From Mycogone perniciosa (Eukaryota > Ascomycota > Sordariomycetes > Hypocreales > Hypocreaceae), in NCBI GenBank assembly GCA_025331125.1, contig JAOALB010000226.1:1-61759 (forward strand): a stretch of DNA of 61,759 nucleotides, in the 5' to 3' direction. A program made the position numbers and the translations under genes. The notes below the pieces were generated by a model that ran no database searches, was not told the origin of the DNA, and saw nothing but the letters and a program-made list of their open reading frames with translations. This document shows positions 1-10,166 of the stretch, piece after piece. The stretch's first letter is position 1; each line of letters begins with the position of its first letter.

Positions 1-950
1 TCGTATGCCCGACAACATAACAACACCACCACCGCCGCCATTCATTATCTATCCTTCTTCCCCGCTGATGCAGTGTCGTCTTTTCTTTTACACATTGCCA
101 TCTCTTTACTACTACTCTGAACGGATGTACGGAAGGGGAGGATTTGATTTGTTATACCCCCCCCATCGCATCGGACGATGGACACAGCATTGGAGTATCG
201 GGATTTTTTTGAGGCTATTAGGCTATATACCACGGGACACGCAGGCCATTTCTTACCTACCATATTGGGGGTTTTTTTTTGTGATGGAACGGACGAAGCA
301 ACGGCCGGGAGAAAAACATGTTGTATTGGGATACCCAAGGGGTGTGGCCAATGGCCCCTCTAACAGAGCACATTTACTATCTTTTTACTTGGTACTAGTC
401 ACATGAGAACCTCTCTTCACTGCTCACAACAATCATTCTTGAATAATACAAAGAGCATCAGATTACAATTACATGGTGGTGTCCCCGCTCAGTCATTCGT
501 GTTCGGCATCAAAGTGATGACTAATTGGTGATTTTCGCTCGGGATAATAATAGACATGGACTGGCTCCGTACTCGTAAGCATTAGAGCGAAACGAAGGAA
601 GTAAGCGAAGAGAATACGAAGGAAAATGCCGACCTCCCGTTGGGGGCTATTTTAGCCTAGGATTTATATATTATTTTATTATTTTAGTATTTCGGAATTT
701 ATTATTTTATGTATAATTAATATTAGCCTCGGATTGCCGTCTCTCTGTATGGAGTACGGAGTAGATACCTTGTAGAAGATAAAATATTCCAAGACACCAG
801 TCTACCACCGGTTTTATTTAGTTGACCTTAATGGATGCAATCCTCTGCAAGCCTTCGTTCAATACACAAATAAACATAAGCAAACCATGATTCCTTCTTG
901 AGCTTACCCATCATCTGCTCCGTGAGCATTCTCTCCTCTTCCTGATACAC
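1..950. other. Intergenic region, no gene seen
   Basis: I see no convincing coding signal here. A very AT-rich patch lies at about 655-725, and one copy of the recurrent word TACGGAGTA is at 755-763. The short open frames lack family motifs or coding-like composition. Confidence 0.5.
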
Positions 951-954
951 GCCA

Positions 955-1499
955 AATCTCCCGTCCTTCCGTCATCGCCGTAATCTCCGCGACCAACGCC
1001 TCCGTCTCAGCCCATCTTGGTGGGTCCTGCAGCCGTAAAGCCCTTGTCATGATCTGCGCATTAAGAGCTTGCGGGGGGATCTCTGCCCTGGCGCTCGTGT
1101 GCGTCCATGCATGTGCAGATGGGCTGCTCTTTTGTCTTTGTCTCTGCGTATTTACCCATCTTGATGAGATGATCTGCTAATAGTGTATGCTGCGGTGCTG
1201 GGTTAGACTTGTCGGGCCGCTTGTCCATGAGCATGTAGATTGTCTGCTCGGTCTGGGTCGATGGGAAGCTGTTTGAGCCCTTCATCGGAGAGATTGCTGA
1301 GGAAGTTGCGGTATAGGCAGTAGCTGATGCTATCCCAGAATAGCTTCACTAGCACGGGGGTTTCCCAGGAGAAGGCTTGGGCTGCCTTGGATTTATCGGC
1401 TTTGACGGTTGAGTATCGGATGTGGAGTGGTTGCCATTGTATGATGGGTAGCCTTGAATAGCGATGAGGCTGGTAGGGTTGGGTAATAAACATGAACAT
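955..1499 (-). pseudogene. Decayed gene fragment, family not recognised
   Basis: Three consecutive minus-strand segments read like genuine protein but lie in different frames. One is at 1499 to about 1265 and contains WETPVLVKLFWDSISYCLYR. The next runs to about 1090 and contains QTIYMLMDKRPDK. The last runs from about 1090 to 955 and contains MTRALRLQDPPRWAETEALV. No splice sites join them cleanly, so I read this as a gene broken by at least two frameshifts. Possible further debris on the same strand lies at 1822-2222. I do not recognise the family. It could also be a badly modelled multi-intron gene. Confidence 0.35.
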
Positions 1500-2870
1500 T
1501 CATCAATACGTCCAAGGACTATTCGTATATTTGAAGAAAAGCGCAGCAGAAGGGATTTTAGGTTCTAGATGCAAGCATGTTGTACTGCAGTGAAGGGTTC
1601 CAGAACATGTGTCAATCAACGCACTCATTCTGATTGCATGTACTCCGCATGAATGCTGACATCGAACATGAACATATGCATCTTAACTTCTTCTGACATG
1701 TACAAACTTCATCTGCGATTCAGGAAGCTAACACAAACAAGTAACTTCTATGAGGTCGGCTTGGAATACCCTTGTTCACGTCAAATAAACAGGCTGTTGG
1801 TACTCTGCACTGGGTTTGTATCTACGAGCACTGAATGAAGTCGGAAACCCCCAGCACTAAAGTCTTACCTTGAAACCTTTGTAATTGTAGCTTGTCTGCT
1901 CCCTGTCGATGATGTGGCACTTGGGGCTTCAACTCGCTCCTTATGCCGTCTTGCCTCGCCAGGCAACTCTTAATGCCTTTCTCAAAGCTTTCCCTCAGAT
2001 CAAGCATTTGGCAAAACCCCCAGCCCCCAAGGTCGAATTTGCAATCTCCTTGGAGGCCTGATGCTGATGAAGCTCTGCTGTCTTATTGACACCGACCACA
2101 TGTATGCACGAGCCTTCCATTGCGAACTGCAAAGAGCAATTTCCCGCCAACGCCACTCGCCGAATCTTTGTCCAATTGAGAGAAAAGAGGCATCCTTTTT
2201 GCTTTACGGAGTACCGTTGCATTTATACCCTGTCACCGTCTGCGGTAGTCGACGGATCCAGTAGAGTGTGATTCCTGGTTGACTCAGCTCACCCGCGACA
2301 TACATTGCTGACGGAGGAACAACCATCCCAACAGAATGCTCAGCGTACCCAGATTTGGACTCGTGGACTTATTTTGGTAAACAACCAGCCTCTCGGTCAC
2401 ATTTTCACATCAGCTGAGAAGGTTTATGAGGCCTCCGTTGTTCTCATTGTATCCTAATGCTGTCTATGAGGGGGTGCAATGGACAGTGACGATGGCCTCG
2501 GGCCCTCGGCCACCAATTCGAACCCAAATCCTTATATTAATCGATCTGCAGATTCTCTCCATATTAGTGTAACGTCTTCCCCAGGTTCTGGGCGCACCCC
2601 CCGCTTTCTTCCCGCAGCTCCCCATGCCGGTATCTTAGTCAATCTCTCTGCAATGCACCGTCTTGGAAAGCTTGGCTTAATACTACAATACTACTTTGTA
2701 CTGCAATTTTTATTTTCCCGCTCAACACCGACTTCACAAATGCCTCAATATCCCGGTTCGTGGTTTCTATTACTACGACATCGGAGGGAGGATGAGTAGA
2801 TGTTCTGTTTTGGGGCATTCTACTGATGTAATAGCAGTCGTCAAAGTGTCCAATGCTGAATGATTTGTCG
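1500..2870. other. Intergenic region with possible gene debris
   Basis: No intact gene is supported. Minus-strand frames at 1822-2007 and 1995-2222 have a protein-like composition and may be an eroded upstream part of the fossil at 955-1499. One TACGGAGTA copy lies at 2205-2213. Confidence 0.3.
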
Positions 2871-2872
2871 TG

Positions 2873-2880
2873 TATATAAA
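2873..2880 (+). promoter_or_regulatory. TATA box of the knottin-like gene
   Basis: A TATATAAA element lies about 130 bp upstream of the ATG at 3011. It is followed by a CT/CA-rich leader ending in an A-rich stretch directly before the start codon, which is common in strongly expressed fungal secreted-protein genes. Confidence 0.6.
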
Positions 2881-3010
2881 CGAGGACTGGCTGCCCTCCA
2901 TAGCCCTATCCAACTCGATCATCGTCTCATCAACTCCATAAAAAGCATCAAACCCATCTCACGAGACAAGCACACTCTCTTCACCAAACACGAAAAAAAA
3001 ACTCTCTAGA

Positions 3011-3262
3011 ATGAAGTTCGCTGCCACTCTTCTCGTTGCGCTCATGAGTGCCCTGGCCATCGCGGCTCCTGCTGACGATGTTCACGCATTTTGCAGGGGC
3101 AATGGTGGTACGTCTCCCCTTTATTTAGATAATATTTCTCTCAGCCATTGTTGTTGCTAATAAGAATCCCCCCCGATAGGCCCTTGCTCCAGCGTTTCGG
3201 ATTGTTGCCGAGGCCCAACCGGCGGAAGAGTCTGCCACCTCGGTGCTTGTGTGACCTTCTAA
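3011..3262 (+). CDS. Small secreted six-cysteine, knottin-like peptide
   Basis: Two exons (3011-3107 and 3180-3262) are separated by a 72-nt intron with donor GTACGT and acceptor GATAG, and encode 59 aa. Residues 1-19 form a clean signal peptide (MKFAATLLVALMSALAIAA). The mature part holds cysteines at 28, 35, 41, 42, 51 and 56, spaced C-x6-C-x5-CC-x8-C-x4-C. That order, with an adjacent CC pair in the middle, is typical of inhibitor-cystine-knot peptides. The start CRGNGGPC resembles the first loop of knottin-type plant and insect antimicrobial peptides (recalled similarity, not searched). A TATA box sits at 2873-2880. The role is unknown: antimicrobial, effector or inhibitor are all possible. 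It is too short for ordinary ORF filters. Confidence 0.8.
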
Positions 3263-3959
3263 GGGAGTCCTGTGAGGCGTAGGGGCTGGAAATACTATGT
3301 ATCTGTTAGACATCACAACACGACACACTATTGGCCGTCTTGGTCGTGGGCAAGCAGGTGGACAGTGAATCTCCGTTGTACATATTATTATGAACAGGAT
3401 TTTCTAGCTTCTTAAGTCGTTGCTGACACACTAACTTGATGTTCGTAAGCTTGAGTTTCCCCGGTATATACGAAGTACGAAGTCAGAGACGAGAAACCAC
3501 TGCCGATGGCCCGATGTGGCATCTTTCTGCTGCTACCAGGGATTTTATTGGACCGGAATCTCCAATGCAGATTAACTAGCCAAAAACACTGCCACCTTTA
3601 GGTCCCCCTTTTCTATCCAGTATTTCGTAGCTAAATCCGATCTATTGTACAGAGTAGAAACAGCAAGCCTGAGAACTCATAGGAAACTACGGAGTACAAT
3701 CTATAAATCTCACCATATGACAAGAAAAAAAAGTGAAGGGCATCATCGTAGCTTAGATAAGCCTCTTCATAGATTGAGAAGCCAAGTATGTGATCAATCG
3801 GAGTAGAACAAAACGCTCATTCAAGAAGTGTATATAAGATAATGTAATTGCATAAAGATGGCTCAGAACAATATGATAGATTAATTCATGGCTTATAATT
3901 GAAGCCTCATCGATGGTAGTCGCTGGACTCTGGGCTCATCGTCCTGGACGTTACCATGT
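3263..3959. other. Convergent intergenic region
   Basis: This is the 3' side of two convergent small secreted-protein genes. It holds a double TACGAAGTACGAAGT word at 3469-3483 and TACGGAGTA at 3688-3696. No gene is seen. Confidence 0.5.
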
Positions 3960-4440
3960 TTAATCATGCGTACATTTCTGCGTTCCGGTATCGTAGGGAT
4001 TAATGCGGTGGCCTTCTAGAGTGCAAGTGCTTAGTCGACCGATTGATCATTTTAGGCAACGAGAGGTTTTCAGTTACTTACTACTATCGACCAGGTATGC
4101 GATCTTCCCGTTCCAGTCGTAGCTCCAGTAGAGGTCGTCGTAGAGTGAAGGGTTCCATGAATAGGCAGCGCCGTCGCATTTGAGCCAATCTTTGCCTGAT
4201 TGTGCGTTGCTCCAGATGAATGCCCAGCCAGAGTTATTGTCTACATAGCGTTTCGCTAGTACCTCCTGCTGAGTGTTTGGATCTTGTACCCAGATAGCAA
4301 AGCTTCCATTGCTCCACTATAGAAAGTTCAATATTGGGCTTGGAGCAGTTGGACTCCTAGATTGCACATACGATTCTGGTAGCAGATGCCAAGCCGGAAG
4401 TCGAGGCGAGAAGTAGTGCGGTGAGTGGAAGCGAACGCAT
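3960..4440 (-). CDS. Small secreted Trp-rich protein
   Basis: Three exons (4372-4440, 4082-4316, 3960-4015) and two introns (55 and 66 nt, donors GTATGT and GTAAGT) give 119 aa with phases that close exactly. A signal peptide covers about residues 1-20. The mature protein is rich in tryptophan (eight: 24, 32, 54, 58, 67, 77, 87, 91) and tyrosine, and has only two cysteines (70 and 116), which probably form one disulfide. Conspicuous segments are GWAFIWSNAQ and DLYWSYDWNGKIAYLVDS. I do not recognise the family; the aromatic content would suit a small carbohydrate-binding or lectin-like fold (inference). It converges on the knottin-like gene and has its own TATA box. Confidence 0.7.
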
Positions 4441-4544
4441 CGTGACTCTGTGTCTGTGATTAAGGCGATGGTGATAGGAAGCGATGAATAGAACTGGAGC
4501 TGTCGGTGTGTAGTTTCATGAAGGACTTCGATGAGGAATTGCTC

Positions 4545-4557
4545 CCTTTTTATATCT
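4545..4557 (-). promoter_or_regulatory. TATA box of the Trp-rich secreted gene
   Basis: On the minus strand this reads GATATAAAAAGG, about 105-115 bp upstream of the ATG at 4440. It supports the start chosen for that gene. Confidence 0.55.
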
Positions 4558-4977
4558 CAGGTAACACAAATGTAGTATAGCAAACCATTCCATTTGGCTG
4601 GGGTATTAGTTCTCCCCCGGGAGCTATCGTCTGTCACATCATGTACCATAATAGGGATCATTCCTATTTCACCTGGGGTGCTGGATAGTAGTAGGACATA
4701 GTACGGAGTACTAGTGCCGAATATGCCCAGGGAGTACTAGTGTTTAGACACATCTAGATCGACGTGAAACAACACGCCAGCAGGGATCCAACAATCGTCG
4801 CCTCTATGAGCGGGCGGATTTTGACATGAACTATTATTCGGCAATTGTTTCCTGTACTCCGTATGCTGAACCAGCATTGAGAATGTGTGCTTCTATTCGC
4901 CAAGTACCTGAAAGACATAAGCCCTAGTACTTCACATATGTACGTACTCTATACGCGAAATTTGGTTGGCGTCATGT

Positions 4978-5062
4978 TAAACCATTATACTACCAGGCTG
5001 ACAAGAGTGAAGTGTACGCCCAGCAACTGTAGCCGATAATGCAGGTTATTTGGCACGTTAAA
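4978..5062. repeat. Dispersed repeat family 1, copy A
   Basis: The core GAAGTGAAGTGTAC-type sequence followed by a TGTAGC..ATA..AGGTTAT string aligns with 6492-6578 in direct orientation. Many differences are transitions. Confidence 0.6.
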
Positions 5063-5187
5063 CCCCGGAATAGATTCGTCCACTTTTGCCCAGATGGAAA
5101 GCTGGTGGCAAGCAACTCTTTATTGCTAAGCTTTACGGAAATACTGTCTCGCATTAACCTAACTGTCAACCTCAGTAAACGGATTAT

Positions 5188-5432
5188 TCCACATCACGGC
5201 ACATTCCATAACATGACACATTCCTTCATTCCAACGCACATTCCTTGATTCCCAACTAGCTTGCAATAACAGCCGAATCCGTAAGTCAATGACGATATCA
5301 TGACAGTCAGATTTCCTAGTTTTCCTAGATCCGGATGGTCATGATCAATTAGTTAGCAAGTTTTCATGTATTTAAGCAACAGCTTTTCCCACCTAACTTG
5401 GGATCAGCAAGAGTGTCGAATTCTATCATTTT
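5188..5432. repeat. Dispersed repeat family 2, copy A
   Basis: It aligns over roughly 220 bp with 32478-32692. Shared landmarks in the same order are CACATTCCTTCATTCCAA, AACTAGC..GCAA, CCTAGTTTTC, AAGTTTTCATGTA, CAGCTTTT and ATCAGCAAGAGT. No coding capacity is seen. Confidence 0.6.
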
Positions 5433-6491
5433 ATGCATTCGTCAATGAGCCCTCATACTGTTGATCTGTGATTGATACTAACACTTTTGTTGGGTTGATT
5501 AAGCTGAGGACCTACAGCTCTTATCTGCTTATACAGCAGATACGAACTGACATACACATCGCATAAGCGATGTGTCAGACTGTATAGGCGCTTACAACGC
5601 ATACATTCTGCCTTTTCCTTTGTGTTAGCTATGTGTATATATAGCGAGGCCATTACGGCACATTCTCTGATAGAATCAAGCTTCATTACCCATCTCTCTA
5701 TGCTCCACATAGCTGTGCCGCGCTCCGTCGCACCTTTTGTATGGGATAGAGACATTGGTGCCACCAGCGTCGGGTTGAGCCCCAGCTTGAAATTAAGAAG
5801 GCGATACGACGTATACTCACGCAGATCCACACGTAACTAGCGAAAGGACATAACTCGGGCCATGAAACGGAGTCATTTAGTAGTAGAATAGCAAGACTAT
5901 CGCCATAGAAGGTAATCGTTATAACCAGGGTTCACTGTAGTAGTATTTACTAGTTTCAAAACATAGTGGCTTAGTGATGCCGCAGTTTCTAAGGAGATAT
6001 GAAGTACGAAACACGAAGAAGGTAATTCATGAGTAAATTGATCTGGAAGCTGTTAGAATAGGACGAAAAACCAAAACCCCGTGGTTTTGTGACCATAAAC
6101 GGAAGCAATGCTATAGTCGTACTATTAATGACAGATAGCATTCGTACTAGTGTGAAATATGTACTCGTATTCGGAAGACAATAGCGCGAAAAGACCGACT
6201 ATGATCGGCTCAACTCCGAGAAAGAAAGCAGAGAGATCTACATAAGTGCTGATCCCTGATACACTAGTGACAAGGTGAGAAAAAGGTCAAGGATGGCGTC
6301 AGCTCTATCTCCATAAGAGCACGGCTTAAAGCACTTGAAAGTTGATTATTATCGTACTATTACCTCACGCAATTGGACCCGTCACTCGATTGATTTCGGA
6401 TATTCGGATATATCTTTAGTGTTGGTATAATCTCCGTACCAAACTTCACCAGGCGGACGAGTTTATCATTATGTACATAACTGGCTATTTT

Positions 6492-6578
6492 GTAAACCGT
6501 TGTACCAGACCAGCAGAAGTGAAGTGTACACCTCAGAAATTGTAGCTAATAGCGTAGGTTATATTGCATTTAACATAT
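6492..6578. repeat. Dispersed repeat family 1, copy B
   Basis: Second copy of the element at 4978-5062, same orientation, about 1.5 kb away. The pair could be remnants of two insertions or the ends of one eroded element. Confidence 0.6.
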
Positions 6579-6612
6579 TGTCATGAGCCAAAGAGGGATA
6601 AAGAGCGAAACG

Positions 6613-6716
6613 CAAGGAGAGCCTGTTATGAGACAAGTGGAACATAAAGGAGGCCGTGCTATGAGATAAAAATGCAGGATAACGTAAAGGAGGCGCTGCT
6701 GTGAGACAAGATGACT
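6613..6716. repeat. Imperfect tandem repeat, three units
   Basis: Three head-to-tail units of about 33-40 bp start at about 6613, 6646 and 6686. Each begins with AAGGAG followed by a GC-rich few bases and then TATGAGA or TGTGAGA. Confidence 0.5.
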
Positions 6717-7755
6717 AGATGGATGACTAGAAGGGAGCCGGTCCCGCGCATCGGACTAGCTGGGTATAAGAGAAAGCGGAATCGCTCTCTTTTAGAGAAA
6801 GGTCAGAAATCAGTACAGTCACCTCTAGACCCCAACTGCAACTCACCTGCGTGCCTGCTGCTACTCTCCTCTCAGACTCTTTTACTCTCTTCCGTGTTAC
6901 CCCTTTGTTCTTGACACATATTTAGTGTTAATGTCGGATCTAATTTTGTGAGATAATACTCCGTACTAGTATACATAGTACTATATAGTAGTAGTTCATA
7001 GAGCTCGAATAGGCAGTGATCGCCTCAAGGATCTTGATGGAGTAATACCCGCCCGTTCTTCCCTCTTTGGTGTCGGTGAGATAATTTGTTTGACGAGCTC
7101 CCCTTTTGGTGAATTTTTTTTTAGCGAGGAATAGTTTGAGCTTTTTGGGTTCTTTTTGTCCCCAACTTAGGTGGTTCAGAAGTACGAAGGCAAAGCCTGT
7201 GCCAAAAGTTTAGTCACAAGTCATCCTGTCTATTTCTGTGACGGTTTCCTAAGTGTCACCCGTTGGCTATACGAAGTAGCCGGATCAGTTATTATTATCT
7301 AAATTTATGAGTCATAAATGGGACGCAACGATCGAACATAAGGGGTAACTCCGCCAGACTGTGGGGTTTGGGTTGATTCAGGAGTTTCCTGCTAACAGAA
7401 AAAGACGCAGCACGCAGTCCATATACCTGCAGTGTTTGTTGTGGACGCGAAATTGACAAGTCAGAAAGTCTGGGGTGAATAGACTTCAATGGACCGCCGC
7501 CAGATCCGCTTTACTGGAACAAACGCTTCTGAGAGTAAGGCGAGAAGACGAATGTCATTGGAAACAGAGGACCAACTCAAACCTTGCACTCTACCATCAC
7601 GTCATCTTTGTATATTGAGCACTGTAGCAATAAATATACGAGACCAGACCTTCACATCTCTCCATGCTTTCAATGACTGACAAGGTGATTATTGCAATAG
7701 ATAGTTCCTCACAAAGACAAAGAAAGAATCCAAAGCACCTCCCACCACCCTCAAT

Positions 7756-9129
7756 ATGCCAGAGCCACAGAGTTCGGCACTTCCGCCTCCCATCCCAACT
7801 CGGCACTTGGAGGATTCGGACCGATCTCCTCTCCTCCGGACGGATCGTCGGCCCGATTCCTGGCGCCGAAGGTTGTGGGCGATCTTGAAAATGCTTGCAC
7901 CCGGCGGTTACACAGATCTGCTTCTAGTGTTTGTTCCACTGGGTCTAGCCTCTGGGTTTCGAAATGAAGCCCCTGCACTTATCTTCTGGTTCAACTTCCT
8001 AGCTATCTTACCACTCTCGCAGCTAAACGTTCGCAAAGTACGCCGACTTTCGGCTATGCTAGGTCCTCTTGCAGGGGGTTTCTTACATGCGATTCTAGAT
8101 AATGCCCTCCTGCTTATCGTATGCACCTAAGACTCTGAGACAGGAGAGTAATCAATGCATGCTGACCGGGGGCCAGGTGGGAATAACAGCTATTCAAAAT
8201 GGCTCTGCTCGTGTTGCGCAATCGTGCATCATTGGTAGCATGTTGGCCAACCTCCTTCTTGTGAGCGCTGCCTCCTCTCAGAGGGATTCTGATTAACCCA
8301 TAGAGGTTGTGGGATGGTGTTTTCTGATCGGCGGCATCCGCCACTCAGGATCGATGTTCAGCGCAACATACGCGTCCACGGCCTCGTCTCTCATGATTGT
8401 TGCATCGACCTCTCTCGTCGTTCCATCGGCTATCTCTGAGGTACAATGCAGAATCGATACAGACTGTGAAGCTACGCTGGTACGAATGTCTCGTGCAGTT
8501 TCCTTGGCTCTTCTCCTACTCTTCGCGATTTACTTGCACTATCGACTGAGGTCACACCGAGTCTTGTTCGTGCAACCCGCATCTGACCTCTCAGACGGCT
8601 GCTATGACGTGGGCTATCTCTTGGCTGTGGTGTTTGAAGGGGTGCTTCTGATGGGGGTTCTGGCCCTTGCATCAACATGTGCCTACTTCCTGATCCGAAC
8701 CCTCAGCGCCGCAACGGAGACCAAGTTCATCAGTGACAGAATCGCCAGCTTTGTGCTCCTCCCCTTGGCCACCGACGGACCGTCTCGAATGAACGCAATC
8801 CTGGCAGCCTACCGAAATGAAATGACCATGTCACTTGACTTCGCCATTGGTCGAAGCATGACTGTCGCTTTGTTTGTCACCCCTGTTCTGGTCCTCTTCT
8901 CATGGGCGGCTCAATCCAGTAACCCAATGACGCTGCACTTTGCAACCCTAGAAACTCTTTGCATCTTTCTCGGTACCTTGCTGGTCGCTGAGCTGTGCCG
9001 GGATGGCAAGAGTGACTATTTAGAAGGGGCCATGTGCCTTGTTACGTATGTTTTGCTCTACTAATTTTCTCTTAAAGGGCGATGTCTTACGGTGTCAACA
9101 GGTATCTCATATTGTCATTCTCCTTCTAA
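7756..9129 (+). CDS. CAX-family Ca2+/H+ exchanger homologue with both catalytic motifs replaced
   Basis: Four exons (7756-8118, 8177-8260, 8306-9045, 9102-9129) give 404 aa, the usual length of vacuolar Vcx1-type exchangers. Introns are 45-58 nt and all phases fit. Family hallmarks are clear: IIGSMLANLLL then GWCFLIGGIR in the first half, and ALFVTPVLVL and YLEGAM in the second. Both alpha-repeats align without gaps to canonical members. However, the first GNAxEL motif reads DNALLL (residues 115-120) and the second GNAAEH reads TDGPSR (305-310). Both glutamates known to bind the cation in this family are therefore missing. The frame is intact, so this is probably an expressed, divergent protein and not debris. 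Active exchange by the usual mechanism is doubtful; a regulatory or altered-substrate role is possible. Confidence 0.75.
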
Positions 9130-10166
9130 TAATCAGGTGACTCGACTCGTCAGATTATCTTGGGCCGCAGCGTGGTTTCTCACGGATCAATTCGCGGTGC
9201 AGTTATCAACTGCTACTGCTACTACTAGTCGTATCATCTATACCGTTGTGAAAACGGGCTGGATCAGCCAATATGTGGTTTAATACCCCGTACAAAAGAT
9301 CGCGAGTGGGATACAGTGATCGATGCTCGTGTCATCCTGCAGATAAAACGCAACGCCCTTTGTAAGACATTGATCAACGACTCCCAAGTTAAGTGTGTGG
9401 AGACGCTAGGGCCGGACCGTGTGCAAGGCCTTGGAGCTTCTATTCGGAGCATTTGTCATTGCTGGAGAAAAGTATGAAGGAACTCCTCTACTAATCCTAG
9501 CAATGAGGAGATACATTTGAAGCATTTGGCTGCTCAGACCGGTCTGCAGGAGTGCATTGAAAACATCCCCCGCTCACTTTACTAGGCAGGTAGGCTCGCT
9601 GACTCCAGCTCGTATCCGCAGGTCGGTTTTGGCTTCACAGCAGGAAAACTGGACTGGACTATCGCTGTGGGCATAATGCACATTTCCTATTTCGATGGTG
9701 GCATTGGGTGAGAAAATGTTCTTGTCCTCTTCTAGATGGTCCTTGTGTCAGGATGAAACTCGCAGGATGAGCTTTGAAGAATAGTGCACGGAGGATTACT
9801 CCGCACGGAGTCATATACGGACTAGAGCCATAACGATTACTTGACTCTGTGCCTCAACGCTTTGACACTATCGCAGTTGCTGACCCGTTCGCATAACAAC
9901 TGTAACTTTTTGAGTCTGGCGAGTTTCAGAGAGCCTATCTTGGCCAGTTTCAGAATGCTGAACATTATGCGACGACCACGACAGGCCTTGCTTTCTCAGT
10001 ATAAGGGCAGATCAATTCCTCAAAGAAAATGCATGACTTTGAACTTCACAAGCCAGCACCAATCATCATGCTTATTGTTTGAGCCGATCTTTTCTTTCGA
10101 GACGATCAAACAACTCTTTTTATTAGTGCAACTGATCTAAAAGTACAAGAAAAGGCGAACTCAACC
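9130..10166. other. Intergenic region
   Basis: No gene is supported. It lies between the CAX-like gene and the secreted DUF7029-like gene, both plus strand, and must hold the promoter of the latter; I see no clear TATA box. Confidence 0.4.

Larger units (their letters stand above)
4560..7755. other. Repeat-bearing intergenic desert
   Basis: Over 3 kb without a supportable gene. It contains two diverged copies of one repeat (4978-5062, 6492-6578), one copy of another dispersed repeat (5188-5432) also found at 32478-32692, a short imperfect tandem repeat (6613-6716), and TACGGAGTA words at 4702, 4855 and 6957. Differences between copies are largely C/T and G/A, as expected from RIP or neutral decay of mobile-element debris. 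No transposase or reverse-transcriptase motif is visible. Confidence 0.5.

Noticed and set aside
5453..5830. 125-codon open frame on the minus strand
   Set aside because: No motif, no start context, and it lies inside a repeat-rich desert with an overlapping frame on the other strand.
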